56,975 nucleotides of DNA from Blautia sp. OF03-15BH (GTDB lineage Bacteria > Bacillota > Clostridia > Lachnospirales > Lachnospiraceae). The stretch is taken from positions 229,780 through 286,754 of the forward strand of contig NZ_QSCM01000004.1 of NCBI RefSeq assembly GCF_003463065.1, read 5' to 3'. Positions 43,937-52,226 of the stretch are shown in pieces. A program made the position numbers and the translations under genes. Numbering within the stretch: position 1 is the first letter of the stretch; the number at the start of each line of letters is the position of its first letter. The notes under the pieces were generated by a model. That model searched no databases, was not told the origin of the DNA, and saw only the letters and a list, made by a program, of their open reading frames with translations.

Positions 43937-44512
43937 TTACTCTTTGTCGGTCTTCTTAAGATCCTGCTCAGCAATCTTCTCCAGAATTTCTCTGGCTGTA
44001 ACTGCCTCCACCTCTGTGGCTTTTCCGTCCTTATCTCTCACGATATGAAGGTAAACGCGGTCGGCTTTGGAACCGCCGTCAGACCAGGTGGAAATGGAAC
44101 CGTCATCATCCAGAATGACATTGACATTGTCTCCTTTCCAGGTATAAACGCCATATTTACACTGGATCCCCAGTTTTTCGTATTCAGCGACGCGCTTCTG
44201 CTCCGCCTTAAAAAACTCATCTTCATCCATGGCGCCTTCCTCGTCTCCGGTGACATAGGTGGACTCGCTCACGGCATAGGCATCCAATGTCCCGTCATCG
44301 ACAGCCTCCCCCGCTTCCCAGTCATAGAGGTCGCTGTCTTCTGTCTTAATCTCCTCATCCTCCTCTGTGGTCGTCTCCACCTTTCCGTCGTATACGGTGA
44401 TATATTTTGTATTTCCGTCCTCATCCTCCACCGCATAAGTCTTTGCCTCCGCTCCCAGAGAGAAAGCTGCCAGGGTTCCCATTGCCGCCAATACTGCTAA
44501 TCTTTTCTTCAT
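43937..44512 (-). CDS. Small acidic exported protein of unknown function
   Basis: A 191-residue protein with a clear signal peptide (1-23, ending GAEA) and an acidic mature part (DEDGNTKYITVYDGKVETTTEEDEE...). The C-terminal half has regular YTWKGDNVNVILDDDGSISTWSDGG-like strands. I recognise no family. It is 64 bases downstream of the histidine kinase gene on the same strand and is probably part of that operon. A truncated DUF1703 copy follows immediately. Confidence 0.7.
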   Translation of the reverse strand: MKKRLAVLAAMGTLAAFSLGAEAKTYAVEDEDGNTKYITVYDGKVETTTEEDEEIKTEDSDLYDWEAGEAVDDGTLDAYAVSESTYVTGDEEGAMDEDEFFKAEQKRVAEYEKLGIQCKYGVYTWKGDNVNVILDDDGSISTWSDGGSKADRVYLHIVRDKDGKATEVEAVTAREILEKIAEQDLKKTDKE

Positions 44513-44576
44513 AAAAAATCACGCTCCTGTTTTTATTTTTTCCAGAAATGTTTTTCTCATTTCTGTTGTCCCTATT

Positions 44577-46100
44577 TTAGCGCGTCTTTATGGGAGTTTC
44601 AGGGAGCCTTTGTGTGGATTCTGTGTGATTTTCTTTCAATCGGAACCAGAAACGGACGCCTCCGGCCGTGTTTTCCGCCCCGTAGGACGCCCCGTGGGCA
44701 TCCAGAATCATCCGGACAATGTAGAGCCCCAGGCCGCTTCCTCCGGATTTCCTGTTTCGGGAATCTTCCACCCGGTAAAAAGCTTCAAAAAGCTTCGGCA
44801 GGGCTTCCTCCGGAATGGACGTCCCTTCATTTTCCAGCGAAAAGCCGTTTTCCTGAAAGCAGACCGTCAGCTTCTCCCCTTTCGGAGAATAGCGGATCGC
44901 ATTGGTGAGAAAGTTCCGGAAGACTTTTTTCATCCCTTCGGAATCCGCCAGCGCATAGGCATGCTCCGGAATCTCCCCGGTAAGCTCCATCTCTTTTTCC
45001 TCCAGAAGCTCCCAGACCTCTGCCATCTCCTGCCGGAAAAGCTCCGCCAGATCCGTTTTCTTTCTCTCTGTTTTCCAGGTGCCGGTTCCCATGCGGGAAA
45101 TCGTCAGGATTTCTTTTACCATGGTCTCCAGGGTTTCCGTCACCTCATAGGACCGCTGAAGATACCGCTCATGGTCCCGGTACTCCCCCACGCCCTCCAG
45201 CATGCCGCCGAGATGGCCTTTGAGGATCGTCACCGGCGTTTTCAGCTCATGGGAGGCCGCCGCGAAAAAGAGCTTCAATTCTTCATTAGCGGAACGAAGA
45301 TCCGAGAGCGCGGTGGAAAGACTGTCGGAAAGCTCGTTTAGATTCTTTGCCAGAACGCCGATCTCGTCTTTTCTCTTTTCCTCACAGTGTTCGCCAAAAT
45401 CCAGAGCCGCCATCTTTCTTGACACCCGGCTCAGACTGAGAATCGGCCGTACCAGATACCAGGAAGCCAGAATGGCACAGAAAAAGGCGATGAGAAGAGT
45501 GATACCCAACACCATCGGAAAAATCCTTTTGACGATGGCTGCCGCCTGACTTACCGCCTCCATATCTCCCACTACCAGGAGCGTGTAAGCTTTTCCGCCC
45601 ACCGTAACCTTATAGCTTTTCACAGCAGAAGGATAGCTGGTGCTGAGAGTAAAATACCCCGCATCTGAAACCGTAACTCCGTAAGTGTCATCCCCCAGCT
45701 CCTCCGCAGCCTCGTCGCTGACGGCAATTCCGCTGAAGGTTACAAGCCCGTCTTCTTCCACAACCATACTTTCTTCACTTCCTGTACTCGCCGTGTCTGC
45801 GACTTCCGTCTCGACCTCGGGAAAAACCTGATTTCCTTCCTTATCCAGCACTGTCACGGAAGCCTGATTGTTCCGCTCGAAAAGCTCCAGAAAATTTTCC
45901 GCTTCCTCAATGGAAGCATAGGATTCCAGCTCCGTCTTCAGGGATTCCGAGACCGACGCCAGGTCTTTTTCCAGAGAATTTCGATAGGTTTTGGGCAGAA
46001 AAACGGCCACCGAAGCATAGGTGATCCCGCTGATGGCCAGCAAAAGAAACAACGTCAGAATAAAAATTTTCAGCGTCAGGCTACTTCTTAATTTTTTCAA
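44577..46100 (-). CDS. Sensor histidine kinase
   Basis: A 507-residue membrane kinase. Transmembrane segments at about 11-33 and 190-215 flank an extracellular sensor domain of about 155 residues. Then come HAMP (about 216-268), HisKA with the phosphorylated His284 (AASHELKTP), and HATPase with N, G1 and G2 boxes (RNFLTNAIRYSP; GSGLGLYIVR). The TTG start lies inside the response-regulator gene with a GAGGAG 12 bases upstream. It is the partner of the regulator at 46081-46749, by 20-base overlap. Confidence 0.9.
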   Translation of the reverse strand: MKKLRSSLTLKIFILTLFLLLAISGITYASVAVFLPKTYRNSLEKDLASVSESLKTELESYASIEEAENFLELFERNNQASVTVLDKEGNQVFPEVETEVADTASTGSEESMVVEEDGLVTFSGIAVSDEAAEELGDDTYGVTVSDAGYFTLSTSYPSAVKSYKVTVGGKAYTLLVVGDMEAVSQAAAIVKRIFPMVLGITLLIAFFCAILASWYLVRPILSLSRVSRKMAALDFGEHCEEKRKDEIGVLAKNLNELSDSLSTALSDLRSANEELKLFFAAASHELKTPVTILKGHLGGMLEGVGEYRDHERYLQRSYEVTETLETMVKEILTISRMGTGTWKTERKKTDLAELFRQEMAEVWELLEEKEMELTGEIPEHAYALADSEGMKKVFRNFLTNAIRYSPKGEKLTVCFQENGFSLENEGTSIPEEALPKLFEAFYRVEDSRNRKSGGSGLGLYIVRMILDAHGASYGAENTAGGVRFWFRLKENHTESTQRLPETPIKTR

Positions 46101-46749
46101 GCCGGTATCCCACTCCTCTCACAGTCTCAATGAGCTGATTTCCCAGTTTTTTCCGAAGATTCTTGATATGGGTATCCACGATCCTTTCATCCCCGAAATA
46201 GTCCTCACCCCAGACCTGATCCAGAAGATTCTGCCGGGTAAAAACCCTGCCGGAGTTCTTAAGAAACAGCCTCAGAAGGTCAAATTCTTTCTGGGTGAGT
46301 TCCACTTCCTGCCCTTCGTTAAAAAGATGATGACCTTCCTCATCTAACTTCAACCCACCGTAAACCAGGTCTTTTTTCTGCTCGGTCCTGCCCGTACGGC
46401 GAAGGACCGCAGCAATCTTACAGAGCAGCACCGGCATGTCAAAAGGCTTCGGAATGTAGTCGTCCGCCTGGAGATGAAAGCCTCGTACCTGATCCTCCAC
46501 GCTGTCCTTGGCTGTCACCATGAGCACCGGAACCAGAGATTCTTTCCGGATCAGCTCCAGCACCGCAAAGCCGTCCACCTTCGGAAGCATCACATCCAGA
46601 AGGACGAGGTCCGGCCCCCAACTCTGAAAAGCCGCCAGACCTTCCACGCCGTCCTCCGCCAGACGCACCTCATAGCCTTCCGCCATCAGATAGTTTTTCA
46701 ATACCTCCTGAATATCCGCATCATCCTCTACCACCAGAATCTTTTCCAT
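46081..46749 (-). CDS. OmpR-family response regulator
   Basis: A 222-residue regulator with a receiver domain (acidic pair D9-D10, phosphorylated D52, T79, K101) and a C-terminal winged helix (LDEEGHHLFNEGQEVELTQKEFDLL; VDTHIKNLRKKLG). It is the first gene of the RR-kinase-secreted-protein unit. The preceding 70 bases hold repeated ATCACAT/ATGTGAT words, possibly its own binding sites. Confidence 0.93.
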   Translation of the reverse strand: MEKILVVEDDADIQEVLKNYLMAEGYEVRLAEDGVEGLAAFQSWGPDLVLLDVMLPKVDGFAVLELIRKESLVPVLMVTAKDSVEDQVRGFHLQADDYIPKPFDMPVLLCKIAAVLRRTGRTEQKKDLVYGGLKLDEEGHHLFNEGQEVELTQKEFDLLRLFLKNSGRVFTRQNLLDQVWGEDYFGDERIVDTHIKNLRKKLGNQLIETVRGVGYRLEKIKK

Positions 46750-46785
46750 AAGTTCTCCTTTTATTACGCTATTGGCTTCCAGTCT

Positions 46786-46821
46786 ATCACATCTTTATGT
46801 GATTTTCATGGAGAATCACAT
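46786..46821 (-). promoter_or_regulatory. Operator-like repeated ATCACAT sites before the response regulator
   Basis: ATCACAT-CTTT-ATGTGAT (46786-46803) is a perfect 7-base-arm palindrome and a further ATCACAT lies at 46815-46821. They are 37-72 bases upstream of the regulator start, the usual place for an autoregulatory site. No clear -35/-10 pair was identified. Confidence 0.45.
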
Positions 46822-46861
46822 AGAAAAAACCTGCTGCCAGGTTTTTCCTGACAACAGGCTT
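46822..46861 (-). terminator. Terminator after the YARHG protein gene
   Basis: Stem AGCCTGTTGTCAGG with CCTGGCAGCAGGTTTTTT, loop AAAAA, then Ts on the minus strand, 10 bases past the stop. Confidence 0.8.
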
Positions 46862-46871
46862 CTTCATCTTA

Positions 46872-47996
46872 TCAATATAGCTGATATCCATTTGGCGCCA
46901 GTGCTCGTTCGTATCCATCCAGCAAAGTGATATTAGCCAGCTCGTATTTGTTGAACACATCGGAGGAAAAGTCCTCCGGGAGGATCCTTCCATAATACCA
47001 GGGTTTGGAGTAGAAGTAATCGTTCAGCTCCTGGGAATCAAAGATCCGGCCTCTTCTGGCATAAATCTCATTTTTCGCATAGCAGACCACCTGCAGAGAC
47101 AGACCTTTTACTTCCGCGTCTGTCAGATAACGTGTGTCACTGTCATAGAAAATAAAATCATTCTCCAGCCGGTCATCATCATAATAGTAGTCAGAAATCC
47201 CTACCGCATAAATATTATAACCAGGCTGATCCAGAACATAGCCGTTTCCATTGGTCAGGGCATTTTCCGCATCCGTCAGAAACTTAATGTTATTGTTTTC
47301 ATAGGTATTAAACACAGCTGAATTGAAATCGGACGGAGCTACACTTCCATAATACCAGGATTTGGTGGCAAAATAGTCTGTCAGTTCCAAGGAACGGAAA
47401 GTCCGGCCATGACGGGCATAAATCTCGTTTTTCCCATAACATAATTCCTGGGCACTCATGCCCTGGATATCCGCATTGGAAAGATACCTGGCATCACTGT
47501 CCGGAAATACATAGTAATCGTTCTGCACCTCATAGGAAATGTTACCGTAAATATACTGATAAACCGCTGAAAAATCATAACCCGGCTGATCCAGCACATA
47601 ACCGCCGCTTCTAAGAGCGCTCTCCCGGTCAGAAAGGAGTTTGATATTGGCCGTCTCGTAGACGTTGAGAACAGAAGAAGAAAATTCAGAGGGACTGATG
47701 CAGCCGTAATACCAGAGCTGCTCTTCAAAGTAATTGGTCAGCTCCTGGGACTGGAACATCCGTCCATGACGGGCATAGATTTCGTTTTTCGCATAGCAGA
47801 CCACCTGCAGAGGCATATCCTGAATATCCGCTGAACTCAGATACTCGATATCCACATCGGGGACGATAAACTCATAAGCCTTTGCATCGGCCTCCGCTAC
47901 CAGGTTTCTGACAAGACCATGCAAAATCATGCCGAGAAGTACGGCTATGATAAACTCGAGGACACGTCGCCACATCTTTTTCCTGTCTTTTTTCAT
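46872..47996 (-). CDS. Membrane-anchored protein with three YARHG domains
   Basis: The 374-residue protein has one N-terminal membrane helix (about 10-34) and then three repeats of about 85-90 residues (roughly 45-130, 165-250, 290-374). Each contains a version of CYAKNEIYARHGR (the third reads YARRGR), a following aromatic WYYG segment and a conserved FNTYE/VYE tail. YARHG domains are extracellular and thought to bind cell-wall or polymer ligands; their function is not settled. The gene lies 24 bases after the amidase/beta-lactamase-fold gene with AAAGGAGG before its ATG, so the two form an operon. Confidence 0.85.
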   Translation of the reverse strand: MKKDRKKMWRRVLEFIIAVLLGMILHGLVRNLVAEADAKAYEFIVPDVDIEYLSSADIQDMPLQVVCYAKNEIYARHGRMFQSQELTNYFEEQLWYYGCISPSEFSSSVLNVYETANIKLLSDRESALRSGGYVLDQPGYDFSAVYQYIYGNISYEVQNDYYVFPDSDARYLSNADIQGMSAQELCYGKNEIYARHGRTFRSLELTDYFATKSWYYGSVAPSDFNSAVFNTYENNNIKFLTDAENALTNGNGYVLDQPGYNIYAVGISDYYYDDDRLENDFIFYDSDTRYLTDAEVKGLSLQVVCYAKNEIYARRGRIFDSQELNDYFYSKPWYYGRILPEDFSSDVFNKYELANITLLDGYERALAPNGYQLY

Positions 47997-48020
47997 ATAA
48001 AATCCTCCTTTCCATGGATT

Positions 48021-49565
48021 TTATGACCGGACCACATCGGAAAAGAACAGGTAGGTTCTCTCCGAAATTCCCCGGATCACACTCTGAGCGCTTCCGTTAT
48101 CTGCGATGTCATTGGAAAGCACGCAGAGAATATAAGGGTATCTTCCATTCATAACGATGGCTACATCATTTTCAATACTTCCAAGACCGTAACCCGACGG
48201 CATTTCTCCGGTCTTATTGGCGGTTTCCACACCGTTTGGAAGACCTGCGGGAATCTTTCCCTTTACGGTCTGTCCTTCCAGCAGCTCCAGCATTTTTCCG
48301 GAAGCCTCCACATTCAGAAGTGTTCCGTTATAAAGGCCGGAAAGAAAAGAAGTACAGTCTGCAACAGAAGTATAATTATCATCGGAAGGATTCTCAGCCA
48401 GAAAACGCCGTCCCAGATGAGTTGCCGCATATCCATGATCCTTACAGAATTCATTGACTACGGCTGCGCCGGTATCAAAATCTCCCTGCCCCAGCCGGCT
48501 TACCAGCTCATTGGCTGCCGTATTATCACTTACCGTGATCATGGCTGTCAGAAGATCTTTTAATTCTCCATCATAAGTCTCCTGCATGGGGATCAGCTCT
48601 TTGCCGCATTCTGCCGCGTAAACAGCCCGTTCATAGACGGCTCCCATGATAAAAAGCTTGATGACACTGGCTGACTGCATGGAGTCTCCGGAATTGATCT
48701 CCATACAGGAAGCGGTGTTTAAATCCATAGCCTCCACAGCCCAGTGTTCACCGGAAGCTGTCAGATCATTCAGCCAGAGCATCTCCAGTTCCTCTTCCAG
48801 AGAGGAAAAATCCATTCTGTCTGCCGTGTCCTCTGTTGTTTTCGATGTGCTTCTCAGAGTTTCACTGAAATAAAGATCAATACCATCCGCAATCCCCTGG
48901 ACCATAGCCGTTTCATTTTCTTCAGAGGTCATATAAAGGTCGTCGCCTTCATTGCTCATGTAACCCATTTCCAGAATGGTTACCGGAATCTCACTGAAAT
49001 TGATGCCTGTCATATCATCCGCATAGATCACACCATCATTTGTAAGACCGGTCTGCTCACAATAGGAATCCAGCACGCACTGAGAAAGCCGGACACTCTC
49101 TGCAGAAAGTTTCCCCACATATGGGTTTTCTTCTGAGGGAGCCATTGCCAGTGCCCCGGACACCGAATTGTCATCACTGCCATTCGCATGGATTCGTACA
49201 CAGGCCTCCGCTCCGGATGCATTGGCCATTTTGGCACGTTCCTGATTGCTGATGGCCGTATCATTATCCTCTCTTGTCATGACTACCTCGTAGCCTCTTA
49301 CGCTAAGTTCGCTCTTCAGTGCCAAAGCAATGCGGAGATTCAGGTCATATTCCGGAACTCCGGAATAGCGTCCCTCCGTTCCCGTTGTTGCCTTTGCCTT
49401 CGTCTCCGAAGAACCGGGCGCCGCTGCTTCCTGCGCACTCATGTCAACCCAGCTTCCCTGATGTCCCGGATCAATGGCGATCTTTCGTTTTCCCGCTCCT
49501 TCCACCCGGCCAGGCAGAAGAAAAATCATTAAAAAACAAACTGCCGCCGTTACCCACTTTCTCAT
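48021..49565 (-). CDS. Exported N-acetylmuramoyl-L-alanine amidase fused to a beta-lactamase-like domain
   Basis: A 514-residue secreted protein. After the signal peptide (about 1-24) comes an Amidase_3 domain (26-235) with the zinc ligands H35 (DPGHQG), E72 and H126 (RIHAN) and the catalytic Glu199 (ILEMGY). A linker follows, then a class A beta-lactamase/transpeptidase-like domain (about 255-510) with SVIK (300-303), SDN (346-348) and KTG (451-453). The amidase would cut the glycan-peptide bond; the second domain has the catalytic triad but may act as a D,D-peptidase rather than hydrolyse antibiotics. The ATG at 49565 follows GGGG by eight bases. Such a fusion is uncommon. Confidence 0.85.
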   Translation of the reverse strand: MRKWVTAAVCFLMIFLLPGRVEGAGKRKIAIDPGHQGSWVDMSAQEAAAPGSSETKAKATTGTEGRYSGVPEYDLNLRIALALKSELSVRGYEVVMTREDNDTAISNQERAKMANASGAEACVRIHANGSDDNSVSGALAMAPSEENPYVGKLSAESVRLSQCVLDSYCEQTGLTNDGVIYADDMTGINFSEIPVTILEMGYMSNEGDDLYMTSEENETAMVQGIADGIDLYFSETLRSTSKTTEDTADRMDFSSLEEELEMLWLNDLTASGEHWAVEAMDLNTASCMEINSGDSMQSASVIKLFIMGAVYERAVYAAECGKELIPMQETYDGELKDLLTAMITVSDNTAANELVSRLGQGDFDTGAAVVNEFCKDHGYAATHLGRRFLAENPSDDNYTSVADCTSFLSGLYNGTLLNVEASGKMLELLEGQTVKGKIPAGLPNGVETANKTGEMPSGYGLGSIENDVAIVMNGRYPYILCVLSNDIADNGSAQSVIRGISERTYLFFSDVVRS

Positions 49566-49604
49566 AAACCGTTCCCCTTCCGTTCCCTCGGATATCCGGC
49601 CCAC

Positions 49605-49639
49605 GAAAAAAAGCCATGATATCCTTTCTCATGGCTTTA
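49605..49639 (-). terminator. Terminator after the first MATE gene
   Basis: Stem AAGCCATGA with TCATGGCTT and a run of Ts on the minus strand. It lies 22 bases past the MATE stop and overlaps the amidase promoter. Confidence 0.75.
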
Positions 49640-49667
49640 TTATAACGTACTTTCTTCTGCTTCACAA
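49639..49667 (-). promoter_or_regulatory. Promoter of the amidase-YARHG operon
   Basis: TTGTGA and TATAAT with 17 bases between. The -35 box sits at the MATE stop codon and the -10 box touches the terminator stem. Confidence 0.6.
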
Positions 49668-51035
49668 TCTCTTTTTCGCCCGTTCTACATTACTTTTAAA
49701 GCGGCTGTCCAGATCTTTCATAATAAAATGGTACATCACAAGGAGCAGGGCAGAAGCCAGGATCCACGCCATCGGACTTGCCATACAGGTGCCAAAATAA
49801 CTGCGATAATGAGCCGCTACCAGAGCTGTAAGTCCTCGCCCGAACAGTTCTGCCACACCTGCCATCATGGGAAGCAGGCCATACCCCATCCCCTGAATAC
49901 CGTTCCGGTAAATATTGACGATCGCCAGCGGAATCATAAAGATACCAATACAGCGGAGATAGATCTCTACATTTCCAATGACCTCTTCCACATTTTCAGA
50001 AAGGAAAAGATAGGTCAGATATTTCCCGGCAAAAAGGAAGAAAATGCCTGCTGCGATCCCGTACAGAAAGCCTTGTATATCTGCTGCCCGAAACCCTTTC
50101 CGGATGCGGTCCGGCCGACCGGCTCCCATATTCTGGGCACAATAGGTTGCCATCGTCACACCCTGTGCCACATAGGCCTGGGTCAGAAGATTTTCGATCT
50201 TGTTTGCTGCCGTAAAAGCCGCCACCGCGATCGAACCGAGCATATTCAGGGCAGACTGTACCATCATCGTACCAATGGCTGTGATGGAATACTGAAGCGC
50301 CATCGGAAAACCGACCTTCAGCTGCTGAATGGAAAGATTCTTCTCCAGACGAAACTCTCCTTTTTCCATATGAAGAACTGGAACCTTTTTAATGATAAAA
50401 ATCAGACAGAGAAAACCGGAAACTCCCTGAGAAATCACAGTCGCATAAGCAGCTCCTGCTACTCCCATATGGAAATAAATGATCAGCACCAGATCCAGTA
50501 CAATGTTGAGTCCTGCCGACAGAAGCAGAAAGTAAAGAGGGGTCTTACTGTTTCCAAGCGCTCTTAAAATACTGGACAGAAGATTGTAAAGTACCTGTGT
50601 GAAGATACCGCCGCAAATGATCATAATATAAGTATGGGCATCGTCAAAAATATCCTCCGGCGTGTTCATAAAAGTCAAAAGCCAACGCATGCCAAGCATA
50701 CTGACCAGCGTCATGGCTACTGCTACGATAAAGGACAGAATTGCCGCATTTCCCACGGTTTTCCGCATACTCTCCATGTCTCCGGCTCCGAATTTCTGCG
50801 CTGTCAGCACAGTAAAACCAGCTGTCAATCCCAGAAGAAAGCCTAAAATCAGGAAGTTGATCGTTCCGGTGGCTCCCACCGCCGCCAGCGCCTTTGTTCC
50901 CACAAATTTTCCTACAATAACGGTGTCTGCCATGGAATAGACCTGTTGGAAGACATTTCCAATAAAAACCGGAATTGTGAAATTCAAAATTATCTTCTGC
51001 GGATCTCCCACAGTCATGTCTTTCTCTGCTGCCAT
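49662..51035 (-). CDS. MATE family multidrug/metabolite efflux transporter
   Basis: A 457-residue membrane protein with about twelve membrane segments in two similar halves (VFQQVYSMADTVIVGKFVG at the N terminus and the corresponding PMALQYSITAIGTMMVQSAL in the second half), which is the MATE pattern of Na+- or H+-coupled exporters. The start has GGAATG-type spacing. It is preceded by a clear promoter and followed by a terminator, so it is a single gene. Substrate not predictable. Confidence 0.9.
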   Translation of the reverse strand: MAAEKDMTVGDPQKIILNFTIPVFIGNVFQQVYSMADTVIVGKFVGTKALAAVGATGTINFLILGFLLGLTAGFTVLTAQKFGAGDMESMRKTVGNAAILSFIVAVAMTLVSMLGMRWLLTFMNTPEDIFDDAHTYIMIICGGIFTQVLYNLLSSILRALGNSKTPLYFLLLSAGLNIVLDLVLIIYFHMGVAGAAYATVISQGVSGFLCLIFIIKKVPVLHMEKGEFRLEKNLSIQQLKVGFPMALQYSITAIGTMMVQSALNMLGSIAVAAFTAANKIENLLTQAYVAQGVTMATYCAQNMGAGRPDRIRKGFRAADIQGFLYGIAAGIFFLFAGKYLTYLFLSENVEEVIGNVEIYLRCIGIFMIPLAIVNIYRNGIQGMGYGLLPMMAGVAELFGRGLTALVAAHYRSYFGTCMASPMAWILASALLLVMYHFIMKDLDSRFKSNVERAKKRL

Positions 51036-51127
51036 TTTTTCATTCCTTTCACCTAGCTGTTTTTAATCTTCCTTCTAAAGCATCCGTGGGAGCTTTCTTT
51101 GTTCTCCACTTTAGCAATTCACCGCAG

Positions 51128-51156
51128 ATTATATAAAAAAAAGAGCCTTTATGCAA
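51128..51156 (-). promoter_or_regulatory. Promoter of the first MATE gene
   Basis: TTGCAT and TATAAT with 17 bases between, just after the azlD terminator and about 92 bases upstream of the MATE start. Confidence 0.6.
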
Positions 51157-51169
51157 TTCTCAATTTCAA

Positions 51170-51204
51170 CAAAAAAACTTCTGGTTTTCCAGAAGTTTTT
51201 CTAT
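51170..51204 (-). terminator. Terminator after azlD
   Basis: Twelve-base stem AAAAACTTCTGG with CCAGAAGTTTTT, loop TTTT, and a T run on the minus strand. Confidence 0.9.
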
Positions 51205-51210
51205 CGGATA

Positions 51211-51522
51211 TCACAATCCCAAAAGCTGTACCAGGAAAACTACTGCGGAAGCACCTACAGCCACTTTTAAAAGCCCTTGGTCAAAATATGCCAGTCCCAC
51301 TGCCGCCACCGTTCCTGCACAGGCACTCAGCGTGGTTCCTGTGGCAGAAAAGATTGCCGGAAAAGTCATAGCTGCCAGTACAGAATACGGCACGTAGCTT
51401 AAAAAAGACTGAATGAAACGGTTTTGGATCTTTTTTCGGAAAATTGCCATAGGAAGTACCCGGATGAGGTAGGTCACTACAGCCATCACAAGAATACTGG
51501 TAAGGATATAACGATTACTCAT
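51211..51522 (-). CDS. azlD: Branched-chain amino acid exporter small subunit AzlD
   Basis: A 103-residue membrane protein with about four membrane segments and the LPMAIFRKKIQNRFIQSFLSYVP cytoplasmic loop of the AzlD family. With AzlC it exports branched-chain amino acids and analogues. It overlaps azlC by eight bases. The unit ends in a strong terminator. Confidence 0.88.
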   Translation of the reverse strand: MSNRYILTSILVMAVVTYLIRVLPMAIFRKKIQNRFIQSFLSYVPYSVLAAMTFPAIFSATGTTLSACAGTVAAVGLAYFDQGLLKVAVGASAVVFLVQLLGL

Positions 51523-52225
51523 GAACTTCCTCCACTTCTATCGGGAACAGCACCGCTGCCACTGCACTTACCACAAGAGTGATCACAATGATTCCCCAGC
51601 CACCGGAAAGGACGGAAAACACCGGAAAATAATGAAAACAGCAGCTTAAAAGTACTGCAAAAAGCACGGTAAAAAGCACAGACTTCTTTTTCCTGGACGG
51701 TGGTATGATAACAGCAATAAACATCCCGTACAGTGCAATACTGAGTGCATTGGTAACGATCGTTGGAAGAAAAGATGTAAGAATGCCACCCGCCAGAGTA
51801 CCTCCGGTCCAGCCGATCATAGGTGTCAGAATCAGCCCTGCAAGATAGGAAGCTGTCAGTTTTCTTTCGTTTTGCATGGAAACAGCAAATATCTCGTCCG
51901 TGATTCCAAAGGAAACCAGAAGACGCTGAACTCCGGTCATTTTTTCATCCACCTTCTGAGACAGTGCAAGAGACATCAAAAAATACCGGATATTAATGAT
52001 AACGGTAGTCAGTGCGATCTCCAGATAGCCGCCTCCGGCCAGCATCAGACTGGAACCTGCAAACTGACCGGCACTGGTCAGATTGGTAAGTGAGATCAGA
52101 ACGGCTGCCCAGGCCGGCATCCCTGACAGCACCACTGACATTCCATAAGCAAACGATACCGGAAAATAACCAAGACAGATAGGCAGTCCATGTTTCAGTC
52201 CCTGCCGAAAATTCTCACTTTCCAT
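51515..52225 (-). CDS. azlC: Branched-chain amino acid exporter large subunit AzlC
   Basis: A 236-residue membrane protein with the AzlC N-terminal signature LPICLGYFPVSFAYGM and SLTNLTSAGQFAGSSLM, and about six membrane segments. With AzlD it forms the branched-chain amino acid exporter. Its start lies one base past the stop of the oxidoreductase gene, with no strong ribosome site of its own, so translational coupling is likely. Confidence 0.9.
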   Translation of the reverse strand: MESENFRQGLKHGLPICLGYFPVSFAYGMSVVLSGMPAWAAVLISLTNLTSAGQFAGSSLMLAGGGYLEIALTTVIINIRYFLMSLALSQKVDEKMTGVQRLLVSFGITDEIFAVSMQNERKLTASYLAGLILTPMIGWTGGTLAGGILTSFLPTIVTNALSIALYGMFIAVIIPPSRKKKSVLFTVLFAVLLSCCFHYFPVFSVLSGGWGIIVITLVVSAVAAVLFPIEVEEVHE

Positions 52226-52226
52226 A

